A stretch of 59,407 nt of DNA, taken from positions 14,839-74,245 of the forward strand of contig CAJTLI010000012.1 of NCBI GenBank assembly GCA_910577525.1, in the 5' to 3' direction. A program made the translations under genes and the position numbers. Origin of the DNA: an uncultured Oscillospiraceae bacterium. Lineage in GTDB: Bacteria; Bacillota; Clostridia; Oscillospirales; Oscillospiraceae. The notes below the pieces were generated by a model. The model saw nothing but the letters and a program-made list of their open reading frames with translations, did not search any database and had not been told where the DNA came from. Position 1 is the first letter of the stretch, and each line of letters starts with the position of its first letter. This document shows positions 25,142 to 33,473 of the stretch, in pieces.

Positions 25142-25174
25142 CTGACGTACCGGCATCCCTGACGCGGGGCCCCC

Positions 25175-26230
25175 TCAGGAAAATCTGTCCAGATTGCGCA
25201 GATTCACCTTTTGATAGGGCAGCCAGACATAGTGCCCGTCCCACAGCTCCATCGCCTGAGCCGGGTCCTGCCCGTCCGCCAGCGCGATGGCCAGCTCCAG
25301 CATGGCCCGGGCAATGCCCGCCGCGTCGTTCAGAACGGTGCCGTACAGCTCTCCGGCGGCCACCGCCTCCAGCGCCGGAGCAGTGGCGTCCACGCCCACC
25401 ACCAGAGGCCGGGGGCCCTTCCAGTCCCGGAGCGCATCAATGGCACCAAGAGCCATGTCGTCATTGTTGGCCAACACCACCTCAATGTCGTCCCCAAAGT
25501 CGTCCAGCCACTGCGCCATTTTCGCCGACGCCGGCCCCCGCTTCCAATTGGCGGCGTCGCTGTCCAGCTTTTCCACCGCCACGCCCGCGTCCGTCAGGGT
25601 CTTGACGGAATACTCCGTGCGCAGCAGAGCGTCCTGGTGGCCGGGCTCCCCCTCCAGCATCACATATTGGAGGACGCCGTCCCCATTCCGGTCCACCCCA
25701 AGGGAGGCGTCCCGCCACGCGTCCAGCACCAGCTCGCCCTGCATAACGCCGCCCTCCTCCGCCCGGGCCCCCACATAGTAAACCCGCTCCCGGTAGTCGA
25801 TGTCCTCCGCCACCGGCTGGCGGTTGAAAAAGACCACCGGAACCTGGGCCTCCTCCGTCTTGTCCAAGAGCACCGCGGCGGCGGTGCGGTCCACCAGGTT
25901 GACGAGCAGCGCGTCATAGCCCTGATCCAAAAAGCGGTCAACCTGTTCCAGCTGGGTCGTCTGGTTATTGGCGCCGTCCACAACGGAGATATTGATTCTC
26001 CGGCCCAGCTTTACCTCCGATTCCTGGACCATGCGCTCCAGATTCTGGGTGACGGAGGAGATAAAGGTATCGTCCTGGGTGTACAGAGCCACCCCCAGCC
26101 GCAGGGTATCGCCGTCCCTCTCCCTGGCCGCGCCGCAGCCCGCCGCGCTCAGAAGCGCCGCCGCAAGCAGAAGAGCCAGCCCCCGGCTAGCCTGTGACCG
26201 GGAACAGAAGCTTTTGATATTCCGGCTCAT
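25175..26230 (-). CDS. Sugar-binding lipoprotein, galactose/glucose-binding-protein-like
   Basis: The 351-residue protein is a periplasmic-binding-protein type 1 lipoprotein: signal with lipobox SAAGC near residue 32, then LRLGVALYTQDDTFISSVTQ, NLVDRTAAAVLLDK, PVVFFNRQP, VVLANNDDMALGAIDALRDW and VGVDATAPALEAV. These motifs are nearly those of the MglB protein encoded at 33474. ATG 26230 follows GGGGGGAGG; the frame also starts upstream. It overlaps the preceding gene (26187-27137) by 44 bases. As the fourth gene downstream of a YesN/YesM pair and not next to a permease, it may serve sugar sensing rather than uptake; this is inference. Confidence 0.85.
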   Translation of the reverse strand: MSRNIKSFCSRSQASRGLALLLAAALLSAAGCGAARERDGDTLRLGVALYTQDDTFISSVTQNLERMVQESEVKLGRRINISVVDGANNQTTQLEQVDRFLDQGYDALLVNLVDRTAAAVLLDKTEEAQVPVVFFNRQPVAEDIDYRERVYYVGARAEEGGVMQGELVLDAWRDASLGVDRNGDGVLQYVMLEGEPGHQDALLRTEYSVKTLTDAGVAVEKLDSDAANWKRGPASAKMAQWLDDFGDDIEVVLANNDDMALGAIDALRDWKGPRPLVVGVDATAPALEAVAAGELYGTVLNDAAGIARAMLELAIALADGQDPAQAMELWDGHYVWLPYQKVNLRNLDRFS

Positions 26231-27137
26231 AAATTTCCTCCCCCCGCACAATGAAAAACGGAAGCTGCTCCAGGGGGCGCTTTTCCCCCTGGGCCAGGCT
26301 CACCGCCCCCTCCACGGCCAGATACCCGCCGGCAAAATCGCTCCAGGCCGCGACGGCGGAAATCACCCCCCGCTCCAGCCAGGCCGCTCCGTTAGCGGTC
26401 ACGCCCACGCCGTACAGCGGCGTCTCCAGCCCCGAGCTCTCCTTCAGCGCCGCCGCCCGCTCGGTGAGAGCGGGCTCAAAGACCATGACAGCGGACAGGT
26501 CCGGCTGCCGGAGCAGTGCGCTCAGCCTGTCCCCCGTGCCGGACAGGCCGACGAGTTCATACCGGACCTCAGCGCCCGCGTTTTCCAGCGTCTCCCGGGC
26601 GCTCTCCACCCGCGCGGACACGCCCGCGCTGTTGGGCGAGGCGTCCAGGAGCAGAATCACAGGCCCGGGCCCGTCCTCCAGCACCGCCTGGGCCAGCTCC
26701 CGCCCCAGAGCCTCATTGTCCGGCGCGACGGTGAGCCCGGCCCCCTCCAGCGGGGACTCCATGGATAAAATGGGACAGCCTGTCCCCCGCTCCGCCAGCG
26801 CCCGGGCCAGCCCGCCGGAGTCCGCCGGGATAATGACCAGCACATCCGCCCCCAGCTCCACCTCCCGGCGCAGGATGTCCACCTGGTCCTCCCCGTCGTT
26901 GGCGCCGGCCAGCGTGAGCAGGCGCAGCTCCGCCCCCAGCTCCCCGGCCGCCTGGTCCATGCCCAGCCGGACGTTGGACCAGAGGGAGCTGTCCGCCTCC
27001 CGCAGAATGACGGACACCTCCACCGGCGCGCTGCTCCGCTTGGCCGGAAGCCGCGGAAGCAGCAGAGTGATCATGGCCGCGCCCCCCAATACCGCCAAAA
27101 TCATCAGCTGAATCGCCGTGTTCCGCCTATGCTTCAT
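26187..27137 (-). CDS. Membrane-anchored periplasmic-binding-protein-like sensor component
   Basis: The 316-residue protein has an uncleaved-looking N-terminal membrane anchor (residues 9-27, AIQLMILAVLGGAAMITLLL) and a type 1 sugar-binding fold: VEVSVILREADSSLWSNVRLGMDQAA, ADVLVIIPADSGGLARAL, PILSMESPL, and YGVGVTANGAAWLERG. It lacks a lipobox. It starts 11 bases inside the end of the histidine kinase gene, so the two are coupled. In Clostridium beijerinckii a similar anchored protein (XylFII) works with a LytS/YesN pair to sense xylose; by analogy this one may present a sugar to the kinase. The ligand is unknown. Confidence 0.8.
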   Translation of the reverse strand: MKHRRNTAIQLMILAVLGGAAMITLLLPRLPAKRSSAPVEVSVILREADSSLWSNVRLGMDQAAGELGAELRLLTLAGANDGEDQVDILRREVELGADVLVIIPADSGGLARALAERGTGCPILSMESPLEGAGLTVAPDNEALGRELAQAVLEDGPGPVILLLDASPNSAGVSARVESARETLENAGAEVRYELVGLSGTGDRLSALLRQPDLSAVMVFEPALTERAAALKESSGLETPLYGVGVTANGAAWLERGVISAVAAWSDFAGGYLAVEGAVSLAQGEKRPLEQLPFFIVRGEEIYEPEYQKLLFPVTG

Positions 27138-28947
27138 GGCTGTCCTCCTGTTGGAGCCGGGCGGCCTGCTCCGCGTCCAGCGCTGGAAGGCGCAGGCGGA
27201 CCGTGGTGCCCTCGTCCGGCTCGCTGAAAATCGTCAGGCCGTACCGCGCCCCAAAGGTGAGCTGAATGCGGCGGTGGACATTGCGCACGCCGATTCCGGA
27301 GCCGCTGGTGCGCAGCTCCAGCCGCTGGCCGCTGAGCAGGGCGGCCGCCGTCTCCTCCGTCATCCCCACCCCGTTGTCCGTCACGTCGATCATCAGGTCG
27401 TCCCCCTCCCGGTAGGCGTCCACCACAATCAGGCCGTCCTCATCGGCCCCGGCCATCCCGTGATAGATGGCGTTCTCCAGCAGGGGCTGCACGGTGAGCT
27501 TCAAAGTGTACAGCCCCTCCGTCTCCGGCCGGGCCCGCACCTGGGCCTCAAATTTGTTTTTGTACCGGATCTGCTGGATATTCAGGTAATGCCTGGCGTG
27601 GTCCAGCTCATCCGACAGCGGAATGACCCGCCGCCCCTTGCTCAGGGAGATGCGGAACAGCCGGGCCAGGGATGTGACCATTTGGACGGCCTCCTGGGTC
27701 CGGCCACACTCGGTCATCCAGATCACCGAGTCCAGCGTGTTATAGAGAAAATGGGGATTGATCTGGGATTGGAGCACCTCCAGCTCGCTGCGCCGCTTCT
27801 GCTCCTCCTGCCGGATAATGTCGTCCATCAAATGCCGCATGGTGGACACCATGGAGGCGATGGAGTGCCCCAGGCGGCGCAGCTCGTAGCAGCCGCTCTC
27901 CTCGATCTCCACCTCCCGGCCCGCCTCCAGCTCCTTCACCGCCTGGTCCAGGCGCAGAATGGGGTCGGCGATATAGGCGGAGACCCGGAAGTTGAGAAAC
28001 GTCATCAAAAAAGCGGAGAAGAGCAGCAGAGATATGCCGAACAGCAGCAGCGAGTCCGCGTCTCCCCACAGCCGGGAGTCCGGCGTCACGCCCACCAGCT
28101 TCCAGCCGGTGTAGCCCACGGTTTTCACCGTCACCACCCGGCTCCGGCCCTGGAAGCGCTCGGCGTGAGAGCCGTCGGAATAGCCCGCCGCCTCCAGATT
28201 GTTCTCCTCCAGCAGGCCGGAATAGATGAGCTGCTGCCGCGGGTGATAGATGAGCTCCCCCGAGCGGTCGGTGAGGTAGACATAGCCCCCGTTGGGCAGC
28301 TCCACATCCCGGCACACCTGGGCGATGCCGCTGAAGCTCATGTCCACCAGCAGCACGCCCCGCTCGGTGCGCCCGTCCTGAGTGAGCTGCACGTGGCGGC
28401 TGAGGGACACCACCCAGCGGGTGCGGTAGTCTGGGTCGTCAAACAGGTCCTGGATATGGGGCGTGGAAAAGTGGAGGTTTTCCATCTTGTCCATGGCCAT
28501 ACGGAACCAGGAGGTCTGGTTGGGAAAGATGGACGGCTTGGCCGTGGAGAGCGGAACGGACGCCTCCATCCCCCCGCCCTCGTTGAACACCGCGATGGAC
28601 ACCAGCGCGTCCCGGTTCTCCTCATAGAGCAGGCTCATGGACTCGCTCATGGAGCGCTGGGTGATGTCCATCTTCTTGATGATCCGGTAATAGACCGCGT
28701 CGGATACCCGCATCATCCGGCGCAGGTAGCTGTCCAGATTCATGTTCACCTGGGACAGCACCCGCTGGGTGGCCTCCTGGGTCAGCGCCTGGGTGGAGTC
28801 GGAAAAGCGAAGCATCAGCCCCGCGCCCAAAAAGATGATGCCCGCCAGGGCCACGGCGGTAAAGGAGAGGGAGAGCACCATCTGGATGCTCATGCCCCGG
28901 TAGCCCTCGGTCAGCTTCCCGGCCAGCCGCTTGAACAACGCGCCCAT
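27127..28947 (-). CDS. Sensor histidine kinase, LytS/YesM type
   Basis: The 606-residue protein has a first membrane segment (about residues 23-46), a large extracytoplasmic region of about 240 residues (Cache-like), a second membrane segment near residue 300 (LLLFGISLLLFSAFLMTF), a HAMP region (YIADPILRLDQAVKELEAG), the phospho-acceptor motif QINPHFLYNTLDSVIWM, and a C-terminal ATPase domain with N-box LLENAIYHG and G-boxes DNGVGM and GSGIGVRNV. ATG 28947 follows GGAAGGGAGG. It lies 17 bases after the response regulator gene in the same transcript. Confidence 0.93.
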   Translation of the reverse strand: MGALFKRLAGKLTEGYRGMSIQMVLSLSFTAVALAGIIFLGAGLMLRFSDSTQALTQEATQRVLSQVNMNLDSYLRRMMRVSDAVYYRIIKKMDITQRSMSESMSLLYEENRDALVSIAVFNEGGGMEASVPLSTAKPSIFPNQTSWFRMAMDKMENLHFSTPHIQDLFDDPDYRTRWVVSLSRHVQLTQDGRTERGVLLVDMSFSGIAQVCRDVELPNGGYVYLTDRSGELIYHPRQQLIYSGLLEENNLEAAGYSDGSHAERFQGRSRVVTVKTVGYTGWKLVGVTPDSRLWGDADSLLLFGISLLLFSAFLMTFLNFRVSAYIADPILRLDQAVKELEAGREVEIEESGCYELRRLGHSIASMVSTMRHLMDDIIRQEEQKRRSELEVLQSQINPHFLYNTLDSVIWMTECGRTQEAVQMVTSLARLFRISLSKGRRVIPLSDELDHARHYLNIQQIRYKNKFEAQVRARPETEGLYTLKLTVQPLLENAIYHGMAGADEDGLIVVDAYREGDDLMIDVTDNGVGMTEETAAALLSGQRLELRTSGSGIGVRNVHRRIQLTFGARYGLTIFSEPDEGTTVRLRLPALDAEQAARLQQEDSHEA

Positions 28948-28963
28948 ACTGCGCCTCCCTTCC

Positions 28964-30568
28964 TCAGCCCTGCCCCGCCCTGAACTTAGACGGGGGCAGC
29001 CCGAAATGCCGCTTGAACACAAAGCTGAAATAGTTGGGGTCGGCGTAACCCGTGAGCTCGGCCACCCGGTAGGTCTTTTCGTCCGTCTCCCGAAGCAGGC
29101 GGGCGGCGTGCTCCATGCGCAGGTCGGTCACATAGGCGGTAAAGCTCTTCTGGGTCTCCCGCTTGAACAGGGTGGAGAAGTAGGCCGGGGACAGGTGCAG
29201 GTGGCCGCACAACATCTCCACATTCAGATCGCTGTCGGCGTAGTGCTCCGCCACAAAGCCCTTGGCCTGCTCCACGGTTTTCCAGGCGGAGTCGCTGCGC
29301 TGGCGGCTGAGCTGCTCCCACAGCCGCAGGGCCCGGTCCAGCAGCCAGCCCTCCAGCTCCTCCAGGGAGCGGAAATCCGTGATGGACACCATACCGGTGA
29401 AGTTGGGACCGAACACCGCCTCCATATCCGCCTCGCCGGTCCGCGCCAAACGGGTGAGGGCGGTGAGCATTTCCAGGAAAAACATGTGGCATTGAGGCAG
29501 CGGCAGCTGAGCCTCCCGGACCCGCTCCACCTGACGGCGGACCAGCGTGGCCACCTCCTCCCTGCTCCCCAGCTTGACGGCGGCTCCCAGCGCCCGCTGG
29601 TCGGCCTCGTCCAGGGTGAGGACGGCGGCCCGCCGGGGCTCCAGATCGCCGATGTAGAGCACCTGCTCCGCGCCCATCAGCACCCGGTAGTCCGCCGCGG
29701 TGGCGGCGCCCTCCACCGACTCGTGGAGCTGCTCCGGCCCGGGGCAGGGCCGCCCCACGCCGGCAAACAGCGTGATGCCCAGCAGGGGCGCCGCCAGCCT
29801 GCACAGACGGCCCAGCTCCTCGGTGAGGTCGTAGATCTGCCCCTCCCCGTCCAGCTGGACCAGCAGGGCCACCATGTCGTTGTACAGCACCGTGCGCGGG
29901 GCCTTTCCCCCCAGGGAAAAGCGGCGCTGGAAAAAGGACTGAATGGACAGCAGCACCAGCTCGTCCCGGCCTGTGTCCGAGCTCCTGCCCGACACGTCCG
30001 CCAGCACCAGCGCCGCCGCCCACCAGCCCCCAGCCAGCTCGATCTCATACCGGGCCGCCCGGTCGAACACCTGGTCCGCCGGAATGCGGCCGTCCAGCAG
30101 GCGGGTATAGAACAGCTCCCGCAGGATGGGCAGGCTCTCGTCATACCGGCGGCGCAGCGCCTCGATATCCCGGCGCTCCAGGCGCTCCTGATCCATCTGC
30201 TCCCGCAGGCGGACCAGCACGCCGCTGAGCTCCGGGGCGTTGATGGGCTTGAGGATATATTCAAACACGTTCATGCCGATGGCCTGCCGGGCGTACTCAA
30301 ACTCATCGAACCCGGAGAACACCACCAGCTTTGCCGCAGGCAACAGAGGCTTCACCCGGCGGCACAGCTCCAGTCCGTCCATATAGGGCATTTTGATATC
30401 GGTGAGCACCACGTCGGGGCGCAGCTGCTCGCACAGCTCCAGGGCGTCCACTCCGTTGCCCGCCGTCCCGGCCAGGGAAAAGCCCAGCCCGGCCCAGTCG
30501 ATCTTCCAGCGGATTCCCTCCCGGATCTCCTCCTCGTCGTCCACCAGCAGGACGCGGTATTCCTCCAT
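28964..30568 (-). CDS. Response regulator, YesN type with AraC-like DNA-binding domain
   Basis: The 534-residue protein has an N-terminal receiver domain with phospho-acceptor Asp57 in VLTDIKMPY, acidic pocket VDDEEE at residues 10-15 and conserved Lys in LKPINAPEL. A long middle region of about 280 residues follows, then a C-terminal AraC-type pair of helix-turn-helix motifs (AEHYADSDLNVEMLCGHLHL and VAELTGYADPNYFSFVFKRHFG). It should activate transcription when phosphorylated by the adjacent kinase. The nearest sugar transporter genes, mglBAC, lie just upstream and are the likely target. Confidence 0.93.
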   Translation of the reverse strand: MEEYRVLLVDDEEEIREGIRWKIDWAGLGFSLAGTAGNGVDALELCEQLRPDVVLTDIKMPYMDGLELCRRVKPLLPAAKLVVFSGFDEFEYARQAIGMNVFEYILKPINAPELSGVLVRLREQMDQERLERRDIEALRRRYDESLPILRELFYTRLLDGRIPADQVFDRAARYEIELAGGWWAAALVLADVSGRSSDTGRDELVLLSIQSFFQRRFSLGGKAPRTVLYNDMVALLVQLDGEGQIYDLTEELGRLCRLAAPLLGITLFAGVGRPCPGPEQLHESVEGAATAADYRVLMGAEQVLYIGDLEPRRAAVLTLDEADQRALGAAVKLGSREEVATLVRRQVERVREAQLPLPQCHMFFLEMLTALTRLARTGEADMEAVFGPNFTGMVSITDFRSLEELEGWLLDRALRLWEQLSRQRSDSAWKTVEQAKGFVAEHYADSDLNVEMLCGHLHLSPAYFSTLFKRETQKSFTAYVTDLRMEHAARLLRETDEKTYRVAELTGYADPNYFSFVFKRHFGLPPSKFRAGQG

Positions 30569-30652
30569 GGGCGGCGCACCTCCAGCCTTTATCTAAGGTA
30601 TCGGCGCTTTGACGGACAAAGCGCCCGCCGCCCATGGGCGGCGGCATGTCAT

Positions 30653-30680
30653 ATTGTACCATATCCGGTGCGGTTTGCAA
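30653..30680 (-). promoter_or_regulatory. Promoter of the response regulator-kinase operon
   Basis: On the minus strand TTGCAA and TACAAT are separated by 16 bases. The leader that follows contains two stable hairpins: CCGCCGCCC/GGGCGGCGG (about 30626-30645) and GGCGCTTTG/CAAAGCGCC (about 30603-30625). Confidence 0.6.
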
Positions 30681-30685
30681 ACAAC

Positions 30686-30716
30686 AAATGTCCGTCCGCG
30701 CCGGCGGACGGACATT
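30686..30716 (-). terminator. Terminator after mglC
   Basis: A stem AAATGTCCGTCCGC / GCGGACGGACATTT, 14 bp, followed on the minus strand by TTTGTTGTTTG. It separates mglBAC from the two-component genes. Confidence 0.75.
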
Positions 30717-30731
30717 TGCACAGGAAAACGT

Positions 30732-31790
30732 TTACTTCTTCACCAGGTATTTGCGCATATCCAGGGCGCAGGCAAACAGGATGATGCCGCCCTTGATGGC
30801 GTACTGGAGCTGCTGGTCCATGCCCACCAGGGGCAGGGCCACGAAAATCAGCCGCAGCATGATGACGCCGATGACGATGCCGCTGATCTTGCCGATGCCG
30901 CCCACGAAGGACACGCCGCCGATGACGCAGGCCGCGATGGCGTCCAGCTCGTAGTTCACGCCGGTGTTGGCGGTGTTGGAGGCGATGCGGGCGCTCTCCA
31001 CAAAGCCCGCCCAGCCGTACATGGCTCCCGCCAGGGCAAACACGCCGACGGTGGTGGCGAATACGTTGACGCCGGACACCCGGGCGGCCTCCTCATTGGC
31101 GCCCAAGGCGAACATGTTCTTGCCGAAGGTGGTCTTGTTCCAGATAAACCACATGATGGCCGTCAGCAGCAAGGCGTAGATCACGTAGTTGGGGATGCGC
31201 ACCGAGCCGAAGGTGAACAGCGGGGGGTCGCCCACCACAAAGTTGCGGTAGCCCTGATCCAGGCTGGAGATGGCCTGGCCGCCGTTGTTGCCCATCTGCA
31301 CGTACAGCAGCAGGGTGGTGTACAGGATCAGCTGGGTGGCCAGGGTGACGATGAAGGGGTGGAGCTTGAACTTGGCCACGAAAAAGCCGTTGAACGCGCC
31401 GATGCACGCGCCCAGGCCCATGGCGATGAAGATCACCACCGGGATGGGCAGGGTGCCGATGCCCGGCCACATCTTGTTGGCGGCGGTGGCGGACTGGAGC
31501 AGCGAGGCGGACACGCAGGCGGTGAGGCCCACGGCGCGGCCGGCGCTCAGGTCGGTGCCGGTGAGCACGATGCACCCGGCGATGCCCAGGGCCACAGGCA
31601 GATAGGCCGCCGTCAGGCTGATGAGGTTCACCAGGGAGGTGGGCCCCAGGAAGGACGGCTTCTTGATGGCCACGTACACCGCCACCACCAGCATGATGAT
31701 AATCAGCGCGTTGTTGAGCAGGGCGTCGCCCACCTTTTGGGCCGTCAGCCCCTGGGCCTTTTCGGCCAGCTTTTTGGATTCATTACTCAT
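30732..31790 (-). CDS. mglC: Galactose/methyl-galactoside ABC transporter permease
   Basis: MglC is the membrane channel of the Mgl-type importer. The 352-residue protein has about ten hydrophobic segments and the family features INLISLTAAYLPVALGIAGCIVLTGTDLSAGRAVGL, SLDQGYRNF, and GANEEAARVSGVNV (the cytoplasmic loop contacting the ATPase), then GGVSFVGGIGKISG. These match ribose/galactose-type permeases, closest to MglC by gene order and by the FALGANEEAARVSG loop. It starts 16 bases after mglA. It is the only permease of the operon and would act as a homodimer. Confidence 0.9.
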   Translation of the reverse strand: MSNESKKLAEKAQGLTAQKVGDALLNNALIIIMLVVAVYVAIKKPSFLGPTSLVNLISLTAAYLPVALGIAGCIVLTGTDLSAGRAVGLTACVSASLLQSATAANKMWPGIGTLPIPVVIFIAMGLGACIGAFNGFFVAKFKLHPFIVTLATQLILYTTLLLYVQMGNNGGQAISSLDQGYRNFVVGDPPLFTFGSVRIPNYVIYALLLTAIMWFIWNKTTFGKNMFALGANEEAARVSGVNVFATTVGVFALAGAMYGWAGFVESARIASNTANTGVNYELDAIAACVIGGVSFVGGIGKISGIVIGVIMLRLIFVALPLVGMDQQLQYAIKGGIILFACALDMRKYLVKK

Positions 31791-31806
31791 GGGGACTCCT
31801 CCTCTT

Positions 31807-33306
31807 TTACACGTATTTGGCCGCCAGGGTCAGGATCTCCTCCTGGCTGGTGGACGCTGCGTTCACCTCGCCGGCCACCTGACCGCCGGACATGACAATG
31901 ATGCGGTCACACACGCCCAGCAGCTCGGGCATCTCCGAGGACACCATAATGACGCCCTTTCCCTCGTTAGCCAGGTCGATAATCAGCTGGTAGATCTCAT
32001 ACTTTGCGCCCACGTCGATGCCCCGGGTGGGCTCGTCCAGCAGCAGGATCTCCGGCTTGGTGAGCAGCCACCGGCCGATGATGACCTTCTGCTGGTTTCC
32101 GCCGGACAGGGACCGGATCTGGGTCTTCTGGCTGGGGGTTTTGATATGCATGGCCTGAATGGACCAATCGGTATCGTCCCTCATCCTCTTATCGCTGAGG
32201 CAGACGCCGCCCATGAGGTAGTTTTTCAAATTGGAGATGACAGTGTTCTCCTTGATGTCCCGGATGCCGAAAATACCGGTGGCCCGGCGCTCCTCGGTGA
32301 GCAGGGCAAACCCGTTTTTGATGGCCTCCTTGGGGCCCTTGTTGCGGATCTCCCTCCCGTGGAGGGTGATGGTCCCTCCCTCCCGGGTCATGGCGCCGAA
32401 CAGATTCTCCAGCACCTCGGTGCGGCCCGAGCCGTCCAGCCCCGCGACGCCCAGGATCTCCCCCTTTTTCAGCTGGAAGGTGGCGTCCTTCAGCCGGGTG
32501 TACCTGCCGGAGATGTGCTGCACGTCCAAAATGATCTCCCCAGGCTTGTTGGTCTTGGGGGGGAAGCGGTTGGTGAGCTCCCGGCCCACCATGAGGCGGA
32601 TAATCTCGTCCATGGTGAGCTCCTTGGCCGGGCGGGTGGCCACCCAGGTGCCGTCGCGCATGATGGTCACGTCGTCGCTGATGCGCAGGATCTCCTCCAT
32701 TTTGTGGCTGATATAGATAATGCCGCAGCCCCGGCTTCTCAGCATGTTGATGATGCGGAACAGGTGCTCCACCTCGGTCTCGGTGAGGGATGAGGTGGGC
32801 TCGTCAAAGACGATGACCTTGGAGTCGTAGGACACGGCCTTGGCAATCTCCACCATCTGCCGCTGGGAGACGGGCAGGGTGGACATGACGGCGTTGGGGT
32901 CCACCGCCACCTCCAGCTCCTCAAAAATCTCCCGGGTGCGCTTGTCCATAATGCGCTCGCTGACGATGAAGCCGCCCACCTTGGGGTAGCGGCCCAACCA
33001 CAGGTTGTCCTTCACCGTGCGGGTGAGGGCCTGGTTGAGCTCCTGGTGCACCATGGCCACGCCGTTTTCCAGCGCCTCCTTGGAGCTTTTGAACTCCACC
33101 TCCCGGCCGTCCAGGGTGACGGTGCCCTCGTCCCGGCGGTAGATGCCGAACAGGCACTTCATCAGGGTGGACTTGCCCGCGCCGTTCTCCCCCATCAGGG
33201 CGTGGACGGTGCCGGGCCGGACAGTGAGGCTCACCCCGTCCAGGGCCTTGACGCCGGGGAACGATTTGGAAATGCCCCGCATTTCCAGCAGTACCGGCTG
33301 ATCCAT
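31807..33306 (-). CDS. mglA: Galactose/methyl-galactoside ABC transporter ATP-binding protein
   Basis: MglA has two tandem ABC domains in one 499-residue chain. The first has a standard Walker A (GENGAGKSTLMK), signature VSQRQMVEIAKAV and Walker B VIVFDEPTSSL. The second has the degenerate Walker A typical of this family (GLDGSGRTEVLENLFG), signature LSGGNQQKVIIGRWL and Walker B ILLLDEPTRGIDVG. ATG 33306 follows GAGAGGAGG. Between it and mglB lie a family B repeat and a stable hairpin, which may keep mglB mRNA more abundant than mglAC. Confidence 0.94.
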   Translation of the reverse strand: MDQPVLLEMRGISKSFPGVKALDGVSLTVRPGTVHALMGENGAGKSTLMKCLFGIYRRDEGTVTLDGREVEFKSSKEALENGVAMVHQELNQALTRTVKDNLWLGRYPKVGGFIVSERIMDKRTREIFEELEVAVDPNAVMSTLPVSQRQMVEIAKAVSYDSKVIVFDEPTSSLTETEVEHLFRIINMLRSRGCGIIYISHKMEEILRISDDVTIMRDGTWVATRPAKELTMDEIIRLMVGRELTNRFPPKTNKPGEIILDVQHISGRYTRLKDATFQLKKGEILGVAGLDGSGRTEVLENLFGAMTREGGTITLHGREIRNKGPKEAIKNGFALLTEERRATGIFGIRDIKENTVISNLKNYLMGGVCLSDKRMRDDTDWSIQAMHIKTPSQKTQIRSLSGGNQQKVIIGRWLLTKPEILLLDEPTRGIDVGAKYEIYQLIIDLANEGKGVIMVSSEMPELLGVCDRIIVMSGGQVAGEVNAASTSQEEILTLAAKYV

Positions 33307-33327
33307 ATGGTTCCTCCTCTCTCAGGC

Positions 33328-33390
33328 TATAGGAAGGACTGATTCAACCGGCAAGATGCCGCAGGCGCATTGAAATCAGCGCTTCCTATA
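33328..33390 (-). repeat. Repeat family B, complete copy (mglB-mglA gap)
   Basis: Ends TATAGGAAG / CTTCCTATA are inverted; inside them CTGATTCAA faces TTGAAATCAG. Total 63 bases. It matches the copy at 57727-57791. Confidence 0.75.
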
Positions 33391-33392
33391 TA

Positions 33393-33428
33393 GACAAGCG
33401 GGACTGCCCACCGGCAGCCCCGCTTGTC
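33393..33428 (-). promoter_or_regulatory. Stable hairpin between mglB and mglA
   Basis: Arms GACAAGCGGG-A-CTGCC and GGCAG-CCCCGCTTGTC pair over about 15 bp with a 4-base loop. No T tract follows on the minus strand, so it is more likely an mRNA-stabilising or partial-stop structure than a full terminator. Confidence 0.55.
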
Positions 33429-33473
33429 TGTGGGTCATGAACGGTTATATATGCGCGGGGATCGGACGCTCCC

